Below, piece by piece: positions 7,929 through 16,483 of a DNA stretch of 64,000 bases. The stretch comes from Micromonospora alfalfae. Lineage in GTDB: Bacteria; Actinomycetota; Actinomycetes; Mycobacteriales; Micromonosporaceae. The notes under the pieces are model-generated. The model searched no databases and was not told where the DNA came from. It saw nothing but the letters and a program-made list of their open reading frames with translations. Position numbers and translations under genes: made by a program. Location of the stretch: positions 241,370 to 305,369 of the forward strand of contig NZ_JAKKFH010000004.1 of assembly GCF_022230925.1 (NCBI RefSeq), written 5' to 3'. The stretch's first letter is position 1. Each line of letters begins with the position of its first letter.

Positions 7929-8380
7929 TGTACGAGGACGTGATTGAGCGGATCAAGCGGCAGATCGTCGTCGACGACAAGGGTTGCTGGATCTGGCAGG
8001 GACGGGTCGACAGCTCCGGCTATGGCGACCTCCGGCTCAAGAGCACGCCCTCCAAGACCCGGATCGCCCACCGCATCTCCTACGAGGTTTTCGTCGCCCG
8101 GATTCCCGCCGGCCTCCAGATCGATCACCTGTGCCGGGTTCGCGCCTGCGTCAACCCGAAGCACCTGGAGCCGGTCACGCCCAGAGAGAACACGCTCCGT
8201 TCGCCCATCGCGCTCGCGTCCCTCGCTGCCCAGCAGGCGACCTGCAAGCGGGGTCACGCCTTCGACGAGAAGAACACCATCTGGCGTCGTGAGGGCGGCC
8301 GGGCGTGCCGCACCTGCAAGCGCGACCGCCTCCGGGAGTTCCGCGAGCGCCAGCGTCGCGTTCCCGCCGACGCCGCCTAG
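7928..8380 (+). CDS. HNH endonuclease (HNH_3 type)
   Basis: The 150-residue protein has the N-terminal GCWIWQGRVDSSGYG signature typical of phage HNH_3 proteins and the HNH core IDHLCRVRACVNPKHLE. Two further Cys pairs (CKRGH, CRTCKRDR) at the C-terminus probably bind zinc. It should nick or cut double-stranded DNA. It could be a homing-type nuclease or take part in early DNA processing. A second HNH gene sits before the terminase at 23061. Confidence 0.88.
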   Translation: MYEDVIERIKRQIVVDDKGCWIWQGRVDSSGYGDLRLKSTPSKTRIAHRISYEVFVARIPAGLQIDHLCRVRACVNPKHLEPVTPRENTLRSPIALASLAAQQATCKRGHAFDEKNTIWRREGGRACRTCKRDRLREFRERQRRVPADAA

Positions 8381-8417
8381 TTCCGCCCCGGTGCCCACCC
8401 GGGCCCGGACACAGAAC

Positions 8418-8453
8418 GACGCCCCCACCAACCGCCAAGTCCGCAGGGGCGTC
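8418..8453 (+). terminator. Hairpin after the HNH gene
   Basis: GACGCCCC (8418-8425) pairs with GGGGCGTC (8446-8453) over a 20-base loop in the only sizeable gap (94 bases) of the early operon. There is no T-run, so it may attenuate rather than stop transcription. Confidence 0.35.
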
Positions 8454-8474
8454 CGAACCGACAGGGAGTATCCC

Positions 8475-8996
8475 ATGACCTCCACGACCACTACCTCCAC
8501 CGAGGACCGTCGGCTGCTCGCCGAGGTCAGCCGGTTGCGCAGGGCCAACGACTGGCGCGACTCGTCGCGCGGCTTCCAGAACGCGCCGTTCGAGGACCAG
8601 GCCACCGTCGCGGTCCGGCCGAACGAGGCCGGGTTCCAGGTGTGGCGCAAGCCCGCCGACGCCCCGCACTTCACCGGCCAGCCGACCGAGTACCCGGCCG
8701 AGAGCGTCCGCGAGGCCGTGGATCTGCTCGTCGCACTCAACATCCTGCCGGACAGCTTCTCGTCGGCGTACAGGGAGGGCCGCAATCAGGCCGCCGCTGA
8801 CGTCGAGCGCATGCCCATCACCCTCGGGGACGCCGGATGGCAGCACATGGAGGCCAGCGCGGTCGAGGCCGACTACCCGGCCGAACTGGTCCGCCGCCGC
8901 CGGACCCGCGACGACTTCACCACCGCCACCATCGAGGGCGCCTACCAGTACGGCTACCGGCAGGCCGCGAAGGTCGCCCGAGGCGGCACCCGATGA
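8475..8996 (+). CDS. Hypothetical early phage protein
   Basis: The 173-residue protein has a Thr/Ser-rich start, an Arg-rich helix, and a C-terminal helical part ending in DDFTTATIEGAYQYGYRQAA. It has no membrane segment and no recognisable motif. The ATG follows AGGGAG at a good distance. It begins the run of genes to 23 kb in which most stops and starts overlap by four bases. Confidence 0.6.
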   Translation: MTSTTTTSTEDRRLLAEVSRLRRANDWRDSSRGFQNAPFEDQATVAVRPNEAGFQVWRKPADAPHFTGQPTEYPAESVREAVDLLVALNILPDSFSSAYREGRNQAAADVERMPITLGDAGWQHMEASAVEADYPAELVRRRRTRDDFTTATIEGAYQYGYRQAAKVARGGTR

Positions 8997-9424
8997 GCGA
9001 CTACCTCGACGCCGTTCGCGCCCTCGCGCGGGCCGCAACCAACAGTCCGTGGACCGGAGAAACATACCGGCGGGTGCTCGCTGGCCTGGCAACCAGCACC
9101 GGCAACTACGCCGCTGATGCTCGATTCGTCCGCGAGGCTCGCGAACTCGTGCCTGACCTCACCGAGAGGTTGGCCAGGGCTGTCAAGGAGCGCAACTACT
9201 ACGCCGAGAAGTCCGACATTCTCAGCGCTGAGCTGGATGAGCGGGACAAGGTCGAGGCCGAGCTTGACGACCTTCACGAGCAGGTCGCCGCCATGAAGCG
9301 TGTCGTCGACGCCGCGAGGGTGTGGCGGGCGCAGTTCACGAAGCCGACCGACACGATGTTCCCCCGCCAGGGTGCGCTGTGCGCCGCCGTGGACGCGCTG
9401 CCCTCCGAGGACGGCACCCGGTGA
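8993..9424 (+). CDS. Coiled-coil early protein, related to 10739-11632
   Basis: The 143-residue protein contains a helical heptad-like region (about residues 60-105, with YAEKSDILSAELDERDK and VEAELDDLHEQ). Its end reads VVDAARVWRAQF...LCAAVDALPSEDGTR. The protein at 10739 has a matching VVEAAKVWRW...LNAAVDALPKAE, so the two share a C-terminal module. Function unknown. Confidence 0.6.
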   Translation: MSDYLDAVRALARAATNSPWTGETYRRVLAGLATSTGNYAADARFVREARELVPDLTERLARAVKERNYYAEKSDILSAELDERDKVEAELDDLHEQVAAMKRVVDAARVWRAQFTKPTDTMFPRQGALCAAVDALPSEDGTR

Positions 9425-9669
9425 GCGCCGCGATCAAGGCGAACAACTTCGCCGACCTGCGCCAGAAGCTGCACGACGCCACCCCCGCCGTACTGAAGGC
9501 CACCGAGGCGTACTGGGCGGCCCTGCCCGGCGTCATCGCCGCGAAGCACCGGCACCTCATCGGCGAAGAGATCGAGGTGCGGCAGGCGGTGCGGCACGAC
9601 ATCGAAACGGCCCACGCGGCGCTGGTCGCCGACATGGCCCCGACCACCCGCTGGGAGGCAACGCGATGA
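9421..9669 (+). CDS. Hypothetical early protein
   Basis: The 82-residue helical protein starts at a GTG that overlaps the previous stop (GTGA). It has alternating charged and hydrophobic helices (NNFADLRQKLHDATPAVLKA) but no motif. No function is proposed. Confidence 0.55.
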   Translation: MSAAIKANNFADLRQKLHDATPAVLKATEAYWAALPGVIAAKHRHLIGEEIEVRQAVRHDIETAHAALVADMAPTTRWEATR

Positions 9670-10121
9670 ACGAGGACAGCTACGAGCAGCGCATCCAGCG
9701 GGCCATCCACGACCACCTCACCGGCTTCACCTGGTACGACACCGACAACCGCGGCGACATCGAGATCCACGTCCTCGACTCGAACGCCGAGCGGCGCTGG
9801 TACGCCATCGGCCCCAGCGGCGCCGTGTCCATCACCGCCCGCCACCGCCCGGACGGGCCGCTGCCCGCAGGGGCGATCACCGAGTGGGGCGGGGCGTTCA
9901 TCTTCCCCACCCGCCTGATGCTCACCCACCGCCCCGACACGGCCGGCGCGTACTGCCCCATCACCGGCGGTGGTTGCACCCACACCGACGGCAGCCCCCT
10001 CGGCGAGCCGCTGGACCGGTGCTGGGACTCCGACTCCGCGTTCGACGGCGCGATGACCGACGACCTGGCCGGCGAGTACCGGCGAGTCCACGGCCACGAT
10101 CTTCAGGAGGCGACCCGATGA
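9666..10121 (+). CDS. Hypothetical early protein with two cysteines
   Basis: The 151-residue protein has a beta-rich middle (GDIEIHVLDSNAERRWYAIG) and a GGGCTHTDGSPLG segment with Cys and His that might bind metal. It is translationally coupled on both sides. No family recognised. Confidence 0.55.
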   Translation: MNEDSYEQRIQRAIHDHLTGFTWYDTDNRGDIEIHVLDSNAERRWYAIGPSGAVSITARHRPDGPLPAGAITEWGGAFIFPTRLMLTHRPDTAGAYCPITGGGCTHTDGSPLGEPLDRCWDSDSAFDGAMTDDLAGEYRRVHGHDLQEATR

Positions 10122-10351
10122 CCATTCGCGCGCAGGAGCAGATCCTCGCCCGCTTCCGATCGGTCGTCGGCGTAGAGACCGGCCCCGGCACCAGCGACGC
10201 ACGCCCCGGACCCCGCCACACCGCCCGGGTGAAGCGCTGCTGCAAGACCGTCCTCGTCGGCGAGCGCTGCGACTGCCGGGCCGTCCGCCGGCAGATGCGG
10301 GCAGCGGCACGGCAGCCGATCTTCTTCGACTTCCGCCAGGCAGGTGCGTGA
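10118..10351 (+). CDS. Small Cys-rich basic protein
   Basis: The 77-residue protein contains KRCCKTVLVGERCDCRAVRR, a four-cysteine cluster that probably binds zinc, and is strongly basic. A nucleic-acid-binding role is plausible. It overlaps its neighbours by four bases and one base. Confidence 0.55.
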   Translation: MTIRAQEQILARFRSVVGVETGPGTSDARPGPRHTARVKRCCKTVLVGERCDCRAVRRQMRAAARQPIFFDFRQAGA

Positions 10352-10635
10352 TGGCCCGCCTGATCCTCACCCTCGCCGCCCTCGCCCTCCTCACCGCCGT
10401 CGCCGTGTACATCGGCGAAGTCATCGGGGAACGCCGCGAACGCCGCCGGATCGACGTCGACCTCCAAACGCTCAGCTCGGAGCTGCACACCCAGAACGCC
10501 GCGCTGATGGCCATCCCCGGCGACGACTACCCGGCCATCCTGCACGGCCGGCTGGTGGCCACCGAGCACCGCGACCGGTGGCTGCCCGCCCTCGACCGGA
10601 TGGCAGCCCGCATGCACCTGAGGAGGGCCGCATGA
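10351..10635 (+). CDS. Small membrane-anchored protein
   Basis: The 94-residue protein has one N-terminal transmembrane helix (about residues 3-24), a basic RRERRRID segment just after it, and a soluble helical tail. It is followed by another single-helix protein, so the two may form a membrane pair. Function unknown. Confidence 0.55.
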   Translation: MARLILTLAALALLTAVAVYIGEVIGERRERRRIDVDLQTLSSELHTQNAALMAIPGDDYPAILHGRLVATEHRDRWLPALDRMAARMHLRRAA

Positions 10636-10742
10636 GCCCGACCAACCCGCCGCCGTTCTTCCGGGGCTTCGCCATCGCCCTGCCGGTAGCCCTCGCCCTC
10701 AACGCCATCCTGCTGGCCCTCCTGATCTGGAGCCTGACGTGA
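10632..10742 (+). CDS. 36-residue single-helix membrane protein
   Basis: MSPTNPPPFFRG is followed by one hydrophobic helix reaching almost to the C-terminus. The start overlaps the previous stop by four bases (ATGA) and the stop overlaps the next GTG. This exact coupling and the clean transmembrane profile support a real gene despite its size. Confidence 0.5.
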   Translation: MSPTNPPPFFRGFAIALPVALALNAILLALLIWSLT

Positions 10743-11632
10743 CCAACTACAGCGCCCACGAAATCTTCCGCCTCGACCAGGCATACCCCGCCGCCGTCAA
10801 CACCATCGAAGACCTCACCGGCGACCCCACCCGCAAGACCCGCCTGGCCGAAGTCGGGCCCAAAGTGTTCGCCGCCGAACTCACCCGCGACCTCGCCGCC
10901 TCCGCCGCCGGCCCGATGTCCCTCGCCGCGTGGGCCGCCGTCGCCACGGTGCGGCTCATGGACGCCGGCCGCATGTGGGAAGAGGACACCGACAAGGCGT
11001 GGGCCAAGGTCGACGAGCTGACCGATCGGCTCGCCGCCATGACCGAGGCAGCCACCGACCACCGGAAGACCGCCAGCAACGCCCTCAACCGGGGCAACCG
11101 CCTGCACGAGCAGTTGGCCGCCGCACAAAACGCTCTGCGCAGCCTCGGCCAGGCACACGCCGACCTGAAGACGGACAACGACGAACTGGTCGCCGAGAAC
11201 GCCCGGGTACGGCAGCAACGCGACGAGCTGAAGCCGGTCGTCGAGGCCGCCAAGGTGTGGCGCTGGTCCGGCAACACCGCCGGCGACCACCGGCAGGCCA
11301 TCGCGGAGTTGAACGCCGCCGTGGACGCCCTGCCGAAGGCCGAGGCCGACTACCTCATCTGGTCGCAGCACCACCGGTCGTGGTGGGGGCCCAGCCGATC
11401 CGGGTACCGCAGCAACCCCGCCGACGCCGGGCGGTACACCCTCACCGCAGCCCAGGCCGAGATGGGGCGTGGCTGCTACTGCTGCCGCGTTCCAGAGGTG
11501 CCGGTCGCCGCCGGGAAGGTCATCAGCGCGGGCGACCAGACGATCCAGGCCGCCATCACCGAGGCCACCGAGCAGGCCATCGCGGCGGGCCAGGAGAACA
11601 AGGCGTACGACGTCGCCGAGGCCACCCGATGA
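10739..11632 (+). CDS. Large coiled-coil early protein
   Basis: The 297-residue protein has a long heptad-type coiled coil around residues 85-165 (KVDELTDRLAAMTEAATDH, LHEQLAAAQNALRSLG, LVAENARVRQQRDELK). A module shared with the 8993 protein follows, then a Cys pair (GCYCCRV). It may be a scaffold for DNA or membrane partners. GTG start overlaps the previous stop. No named family. Confidence 0.6.
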   Translation: MTNYSAHEIFRLDQAYPAAVNTIEDLTGDPTRKTRLAEVGPKVFAAELTRDLAASAAGPMSLAAWAAVATVRLMDAGRMWEEDTDKAWAKVDELTDRLAAMTEAATDHRKTASNALNRGNRLHEQLAAAQNALRSLGQAHADLKTDNDELVAENARVRQQRDELKPVVEAAKVWRWSGNTAGDHRQAIAELNAAVDALPKAEADYLIWSQHHRSWWGPSRSGYRSNPADAGRYTLTAAQAEMGRGCYCCRVPEVPVAAGKVISAGDQTIQAAITEATEQAIAAGQENKAYDVAEATR

Positions 11633-11985
11633 GCCTCGACGCCATCGCCGACGCGATCACCACCGCGCTCCCCGCCCTCGCCGTCACCGCCATGCCCGTC
11701 CTCGCCACTACCGCCGGAGTCGCCCTCTGGTGGCTCCACCAAGACACCGCCGAGGCCGAGGACACCTACAACGTCGACGACTACCGGCAACCCGCCACCG
11801 TCCGCGTCCGCACCCACCACACCGATATCGACGCACCCACCCAGGTCATCCGCCGGGCACTCCCCGACGCCGGCGCACCCATCTACGACCAGCTGTCCGC
11901 CCGCCACACCGCCCAGCAGTGGCTGCGGGAGATCGCCGCCAACCACGCGTTCGTGAACGGCATCAACGAAGGAGCAGCCCGGTGA
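11629..11985 (+). CDS. Membrane-anchored early protein
   Basis: The 118-residue protein has one N-terminal transmembrane segment (about residues 10-35, ending VALWWLH) and a soluble domain with DTYNVDDYRQPATVRVRTHH. It is coupled by overlaps on both sides. No function recognised. Confidence 0.55.
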   Translation: MSLDAIADAITTALPALAVTAMPVLATTAGVALWWLHQDTAEAEDTYNVDDYRQPATVRVRTHHTDIDAPTQVIRRALPDAGAPIYDQLSARHTAQQWLREIAANHAFVNGINEGAAR

Positions 11986-12287
11986 GGCGCCTCCAATCCA
12001 TCCGCAACGACACCCCACTCACCGCCGCCGACCTGCTCGGCAACGTCGGCGACTGGCAGGAACAGGCTCTCTGCACCCAGACCGACCCGGAGGTTTTCTA
12101 CCCGGAAAAGGGCGGCACGGTCGAGCCCGCCAAGAAGGTCTGCCGCAACTGCGACGTCCAGGCCGAGTGCTTGGAGTACGCCCTCAACCGCGACGAACGG
12201 TTCGGCGTCTGGGGCGGCCTGTCCGAGAAGGAACGGCGCGCCGAGGCCAAGCGCCGCGCCGGGAGAGCTCCGGCGGTGGCGGCATGA
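11982..12287 (+). CDS. WhiB-family iron-sulphur transcription factor
   Basis: The 101-residue protein carries the four WhiB cysteines (ALCTQ, then VCRNC separated by two residues, then AECLEYAL) that hold a [4Fe-4S] cluster. It also has the GVWGGLSEKER turn and a basic tail that contacts DNA. Such proteins bind the host principal sigma factor. Phage copies such as TM4 WhiB are known to repress host whiB2 and affect septation and superinfection. The GTG at 11982 overlaps the previous stop by four bases and gives the usual length. Confidence 0.93.
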   Translation: MRRLQSIRNDTPLTAADLLGNVGDWQEQALCTQTDPEVFYPEKGGTVEPAKKVCRNCDVQAECLEYALNRDERFGVWGGLSEKERRAEAKRRAGRAPAVAA

Positions 12288-12673
12288 GCACCCTCCCGCT
12301 CGGCTGCGCCACCTGCGGCGTGCCCCGCCGACGCCACGACGACACCCACCGCTGGCAGGCACCGGAGATGCCCACCATCCTGGCCCGCGCCGCCGCCCGC
12401 AAACAGTGCCATCACTGGATCGGCGTCGAGGCCCGCGAGTGCGGCAGCCAGATCGGCGTCCGCGCGTTCCTCCAAGGCGACCGCTGCCCCATCCACGACC
12501 CCAACGTCCTCACCGAGGACACCGCCGGCCGGTGCACCACCTGCGATCTGCCGGTCAGCCGGTGGGATCCGACCGACCCGCTGTACCTCGAGGGCAGCGG
12601 CCAGTGCCCCGGCTGCTCCCGCGCCGACCTCGACGAAGAGAAGCGCCTCGAGCACGCCGAGGCGGCGTCATGA
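12284..12673 (+). CDS. Zinc-ribbon-like Cys-rich protein
   Basis: The 129-residue protein has several CxxC or CxH elements: CATCGVPRRRHDD, KQCHHW, DRCPIH, RCTTCDLP and QCPGCSR. At least two zinc knuckles are likely. It lies between WhiB and the RecE-like exonuclease, so a DNA- or RNA-binding accessory role is plausible but unproven. Confidence 0.6.
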   Translation: MSTLPLGCATCGVPRRRHDDTHRWQAPEMPTILARAAARKQCHHWIGVEARECGSQIGVRAFLQGDRCPIHDPNVLTEDTAGRCTTCDLPVSRWDPTDPLYLEGSGQCPGCSRADLDEEKRLEHAEAAS

Positions 12674-13503
12674 CCACCGCCGTCGTCGAGGTCACCGAAC
12701 CCGGCATTCACGACGGGATGCCCGACGAGGTGTACCACCGGGACCCCGTCCCCGCGGGCAGCCTCTCCAGCTCCGGCGCCCGACGGTTGCTGAAGACCTG
12801 CCCCGCGAAGTTCGACTACGAGCGGCGCAACCCGCCCGCCCCCACCAAGACGTTCGACATCGGGCACGCCGCACACCAGATGATCCTCGGCACCGGTCCA
12901 GAACTGGTCGTGGTGCCCGGGGCCCGGTGGGACACCAACGACGCCAAGGCCCAGGTCGCCGCGGTCCGCGAGCGGGGCGGTATCCCGCTAAAGCAGGCCG
13001 ACATGGACCAGATCAGGGCCATGGCCGACGCCATCCTCGCCGACCCGCTCGCCGCCGCCATGCTCTCCGTCGGCGAGCCGGAGCGGTCCCTGTTCTGGGT
13101 CGACGAGCGCACCGGCATCTGGCGGCGCGCCCGCCTCGACTGGTACCGCGACGGTCACATCGTCGACCTGAAGACGTGCGAGTCCGCTGACGAAGAGGCC
13201 ATTCGCAGGGACGCCGCGCGCTACGGCTACCACGCGCAGGACGAGTGGTACCGCGAAGGTGTCCGCGCTGTCGGCCTGTGCCCGGACCCGTCGTTCACCT
13301 TCATCTTCGTCGAGAAGGCCGCTCCGCACCTGACGCACGTGGTGCAGCTCGGCCCGGATGAGATCGCCGCCGGCCGGCACCTCAACAACAAGGCCATCGA
13401 CCGGTTCGCCGAGTGCCAGCGCACCGGCGTGTGGCCGGGCTACGCCTCCGACATCACCACCATCTCGCTGCCGCCCTACGCCCTACGCGCCCTGGAGTTC
13501 TGA
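12670..13503 (+). CDS. RecE-like exonuclease (PD-(D/E)XK superfamily)
   Basis: The 277-residue protein begins with the substrate-entry motif YHRDPVPAGSLSSSGARRLL that phage exonuclease VIII-like proteins share. FDIGHAAHQMILG (conserved His) follows, and the active-site strand WYRDGHIVDLKTCESAD supplies the D...D-x-K pattern. The motif II/III end reads HAQDEWYREG. It should resect double-stranded ends to give 3' single strands for the RecT-like protein one gene downstream. Together they form a recombination pair. Confidence 0.87.
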   Translation: MTTAVVEVTEPGIHDGMPDEVYHRDPVPAGSLSSSGARRLLKTCPAKFDYERRNPPAPTKTFDIGHAAHQMILGTGPELVVVPGARWDTNDAKAQVAAVRERGGIPLKQADMDQIRAMADAILADPLAAAMLSVGEPERSLFWVDERTGIWRRARLDWYRDGHIVDLKTCESADEEAIRRDAARYGYHAQDEWYREGVRAVGLCPDPSFTFIFVEKAAPHLTHVVQLGPDEIAAGRHLNNKAIDRFAECQRTGVWPGYASDITTISLPPYALRALEF

Positions 13504-13730
13504 TGCCCGGCATCCGCGACAACGACGGCCGCCTGATCGAGCCGTACGTCTTCGAGTCGACCTACACCCAGCCCGACGGGATCCGCGTCCAGGTCGTCAT
13601 CACGATCCCGGCCGGCGAGTGGTGGAAGGACGTTCAGGAGGCCGGCGAGATCGCCCAGATGGCCGCCTCTCGCGCCCTCACCCAGATCAACGCCCAGATC
13701 AAAGCCAGCAACGAAAGGGTCCCGTTCTGA
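13503..13730 (+). CDS. Small protein between recE- and recT-like genes
   Basis: The 75-residue protein is mixed alpha/beta (IRVQVVITIPAGEWWKDVQE) with no motif. It sits inside the recombination cassette and overlaps the preceding stop and following start, so it may be an accessory factor for the exonuclease-annealase pair. That is inferred from position only. Confidence 0.55.
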   Translation: MPGIRDNDGRLIEPYVFESTYTQPDGIRVQVVITIPAGEWWKDVQEAGEIAQMAASRALTQINAQIKASNERVPF

Positions 13731-14572
13731 TGAGCGACGTCGCCGTTCGCACCGACCAGCACCTCGACATCCCCACCGGCACCGAACCGGCCACCGCGCA
13801 GCTCGTCCAGTGGGCGCAGGCCGCCGACGCCGCCGGACGGTTCGCCGCCGTCGTCTGCAACACCTCCGCCGTGCCGGTCGCCTACAAGGGCAAGCCCGCC
13901 GAGGCCGCCGCCGCGATCCTCGCCGGAGCCGAAGTCGGGCTGTCCCCGATGGCCAGCCTCCGCGCCTTCGACAACATCCAGGGCACCCCCGCCCCGAAGG
14001 CCATGACTCTCCGCGCCATCACCCAGGGCCTCGGGCACGAGATCCGCATCGACGAGTCCACCGCGGTCATCGCCGTCGTGTCCGGACGCCGCAAGGGCGA
14101 CACCGAGTGGCAGACGTCCACCTGGACGATCGAGCGCGCCCAGCAGATGGGGCTCACCGGCAAGCAGCAGTGGAAGCAGCAGCCCGCCGCAATGCTCGTC
14201 GCCCGGGCCACCGCCGAGGTGTGCCGCTGGATCGCCTCCGACGCGATCATGGGCATGCCCTACGCCGCCGAAGAGATCCGCGACCAGGGCAGCAACTACG
14301 AGGCCCGGCCCGCGCCACGGCTCGTCACCGCCGCCGACTTCATCGAGCAGACCACCAACGAGCCGACGGCCCACACGGACCCGACCGACCCGCTCGGTGC
14401 GTTCGCCGCCGCCGACGAGTTCACGGTCGACGAGGTGCTCGCGGACATCGCCGCCGCCGAGACGCAGACCCGCCTCGACGAGATCAAGCAGGCGTGCCGC
14501 GAGTCCGGCATCCGCGACCAGCAGGTACTCGACGCCTGGGCCGCCCGCTCCGCGCAGCTGGTCGAGGGCTGA
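13730..14572 (+). CDS. RecT-like single-strand annealing protein
   Basis: The 280-residue protein has the actinophage RecT-like pattern AAAAILAGAEVGLSPMASLR, a middle beta region (EIRIDESTAVIAVVSGRRKG), and the conserved block QWKQQPAAMLVARATAEVCR followed by MGMPYAAEEI. A flexible acidic region and a short helical tail end the protein. It should anneal complementary strands produced by the exonuclease at 12670. ATG 13730 overlaps the previous stop by one base. Confidence 0.82.
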   Translation: MSDVAVRTDQHLDIPTGTEPATAQLVQWAQAADAAGRFAAVVCNTSAVPVAYKGKPAEAAAAILAGAEVGLSPMASLRAFDNIQGTPAPKAMTLRAITQGLGHEIRIDESTAVIAVVSGRRKGDTEWQTSTWTIERAQQMGLTGKQQWKQQPAAMLVARATAEVCRWIASDAIMGMPYAAEEIRDQGSNYEARPAPRLVTAADFIEQTTNEPTAHTDPTDPLGAFAAADEFTVDEVLADIAAAETQTRLDEIKQACRESGIRDQQVLDAWAARSAQLVEG

Positions 14573-14575
14573 GCC

Positions 14576-15052
14576 GTGACCACTCACATCCTCCAGATCG
14601 TCTGGCCCATCACCGACGACACGTACACCCGCAACCAGCTCATCGCCATCGCCAAGGGCGACCTCGACGACCTCGCCGAGCAGGCCCACGCCATCATCAC
14701 CGGCCCGCCCATCTGGTACATCGCCGACGCCGCCGACACCCCCGGGTGGACCGGCTACGCGCCCGGCATGGTCCTCGTCGCCAACCTCCCCGCCGAACCG
14801 TACGGCGCGCTCTCCGAGCACCGCGTCGGCCAGTTCCACGTCGACCCCGCCACCGTCGAACGGCTCATCGCCGGCAACCCGCCCGCGAAGGTACGAGCCA
14901 CCGAACGAACCACCGCGATGGTCGCCATGGCCAGCCGCGGCGCCGAGATCCCGGCCGTCGCATCCCGGTTCCGGGTCACCACCGACGCCGTGAACCAGGC
15001 CATCCAACGGCACCGCCACCGCAGCAACGACCGAGAGGCGGTTGCGGCATGA
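14576..15052 (+). CDS. Hypothetical protein with C-terminal HTH-like segment
   Basis: The 158-residue protein has an N-terminal part of unknown fold. Its C-terminal segment (MASRGAEIPAVASRFRVTTDAVNQAIQRHRHR) reads like a homeodomain-type helix-turn-helix with a basic end. It could regulate the operon or bind element DNA. GTG 14576 lies three bases after the recT-like stop. Confidence 0.55.
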   Translation: MTTHILQIVWPITDDTYTRNQLIAIAKGDLDDLAEQAHAIITGPPIWYIADAADTPGWTGYAPGMVLVANLPAEPYGALSEHRVGQFHVDPATVERLIAGNPPAKVRATERTTAMVAMASRGAEIPAVASRFRVTTDAVNQAIQRHRHRSNDREAVAA

Positions 15053-15972
15053 GCACCGCGATCGAGTGGACCGAAGAGACCTGGAACCCGACCACCGGCT
15101 GCGACCGGATCTCCGCCGGCTGCGACAACTGCTACGCCCTGACCTTGGCCAAGCGGCTGAAGGGGATGGGGTCGGCGAAGTACCAGACCGACGGCGACCC
15201 GCGAACCAGCGGCCCTGGCTTCGGGTTGGCCACCCACGCCGACGCGCTGACCATCCCGCTGAAGTGGCGCAAGCCGCGGACAGTGTTCGTCAACTCGATG
15301 TCCGACCTGTTCCACGCCCGAGTGCCCACCGCGTACGTGGCCCGTGTCTTCGCGGTCATGGCGGCCACTCCGCAGCACACCTACCAGATCCTCACCAAGC
15401 GGCCCGAACGGATGCTGCGCCTGGTCGGCGAGGAGATCGACGGTGGGGTGGTGCTCCTAGACGCGGCGTACGCGGCCGGCTTCGAGAGCGTGGCTACCGC
15501 GCTGTACGAGGCGGAATGGCCGCTGTCGAACGTGTGGCTGGGCACCTCCATTGAGTCGGATCAGCACGCGGGCCGGGCAGATGCCCTCCGCAAGACGAAC
15601 GCCGCCGTCCGGTTCATCTCCGCCGAGCCGCTGCTGGGTCCGCTGCCGTCGCTCGACCTGACCGGCATCGACTGGCTCATCGCCGGAGGCGAGTCCGGCC
15701 CCAACGCGCGACCGATGCACCCGGACTGGGTGCGCGACCTCCGCGACCGCTGCCAAGCCGCCGGCACCGCCTTCTTCTTCAAGCAGTGGGGCAACTGGGT
15801 GCCGCCGTCGGAGATGCCCGAGGACACCTTCATGAGCTGGGACGTGGAGCACGGCACCAGCGCGTACGACCGCGATCAGCCGTGGCGCGTCGGCAAGAAG
15901 GCCGCTGGCCGCGAGCTGGACGGGCGGACCTGGGACCAGTACCCGACCAGCGCCGAGCAGGCAGCGGCATGA
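15049..15972 (+). CDS. Phage Gp37/Gp68 (DUF5131) family protein
   Basis: The 307-residue protein opens with the family signature EWTEETWNPTTGCDRISAGCDNCYA. It contains FVNSMSDLFHARVP, YQILTKRPERM and GGESGPNARPMHPDWVRDLRDR at the usual positions. The fold is thought to be a TIM barrel, and the three N-terminal cysteines resemble a metal or cluster site. The family is widespread in phages and its reaction is not established to my knowledge. It lies between recombination and replication genes. Confidence 0.88.
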   Translation: MSTAIEWTEETWNPTTGCDRISAGCDNCYALTLAKRLKGMGSAKYQTDGDPRTSGPGFGLATHADALTIPLKWRKPRTVFVNSMSDLFHARVPTAYVARVFAVMAATPQHTYQILTKRPERMLRLVGEEIDGGVVLLDAAYAAGFESVATALYEAEWPLSNVWLGTSIESDQHAGRADALRKTNAAVRFISAEPLLGPLPSLDLTGIDWLIAGGESGPNARPMHPDWVRDLRDRCQAAGTAFFFKQWGNWVPPSEMPEDTFMSWDVEHGTSAYDRDQPWRVGKKAAGRELDGRTWDQYPTSAEQAAA

Positions 15973-16142
15973 GCACCGGCGACCACCGCGGCACCGCGAC
16001 CACCGTCGACTGCCCGCTCTGCACCGTGACCGTGCTCATCCGCGAGCCGAACCCGGTCGCCGCGGTGGTCGCCGCCGCCGACGCCCTCGAACACCACCTC
16101 AACGACCACCGCACAGCGGACCAGGAAGGGGATGCCCGCTGA
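15969..16142 (+). CDS. 57-residue zinc-knuckle protein
   Basis: The protein reads TVDCPLCTVTVLIREPN then ALEHHLNDHRTADQ, a CxxC...HxxxH arrangement that would form a classical single zinc finger. It is coupled to its neighbours (ATGA upstream, TGATG downstream). A DNA-binding accessory role is plausible. Confidence 0.55.
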   Translation: MSTGDHRGTATTVDCPLCTVTVLIREPNPVAAVVAAADALEHHLNDHRTADQEGDAR

Positions 16143-16483
16143 TGGCTTCCAACAACTCCCCACGCGCGTCGTCCATCTGGCCGCAGATGCCCTTCATGCG
16201 TGGCCCGGTCGCCGCCCAGCGGCTGCGCGATTGGCTGCCGCAGTACCGGGAGCGCCGCGCCGAGGTCGCCGCCCGCCGGGAGCGGGTCCTCGCCCACGAA
16301 TGGGCGCGCAAGCAGCTCTGCACCATCCTCGGGCTGTCCGACGCCCGGAACTGGAACGGGTACATCCCCGAGGCCCGCAACGCCGACGGGGTCCTCAACC
16401 CGTACGAGTCGCGACGGGCGCTGATCGAGCTGCTCCGCGAGGTCGCTGCCGCCGACGGCGCCGGACAGGAGCCGGGCGAGTGA
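16142..16483 (+). CDS. Small helical protein upstream of the replication gene
   Basis: The 113-residue protein is basic and helical in its first two thirds (LRDWLPQYRERRAEVAARRE) and then reads LCTILGLSDARNWNGYIPEA. It overlaps the replication initiator start by four bases. No family recognised. Confidence 0.5.
   Translation: MASNNSPRASSIWPQMPFMRGPVAAQRLRDWLPQYRERRAEVAARRERVLAHEWARKQLCTILGLSDARNWNGYIPEARNADGVLNPYESRRALIELLREVAAADGAGQEPGE

Noticed and set aside
13634..15019. Minus-strand open frame of 461 codons
   Set aside because: It is opposite the recT-like gene and its neighbour and is Gly/Val/Asp-repetitive without motifs.
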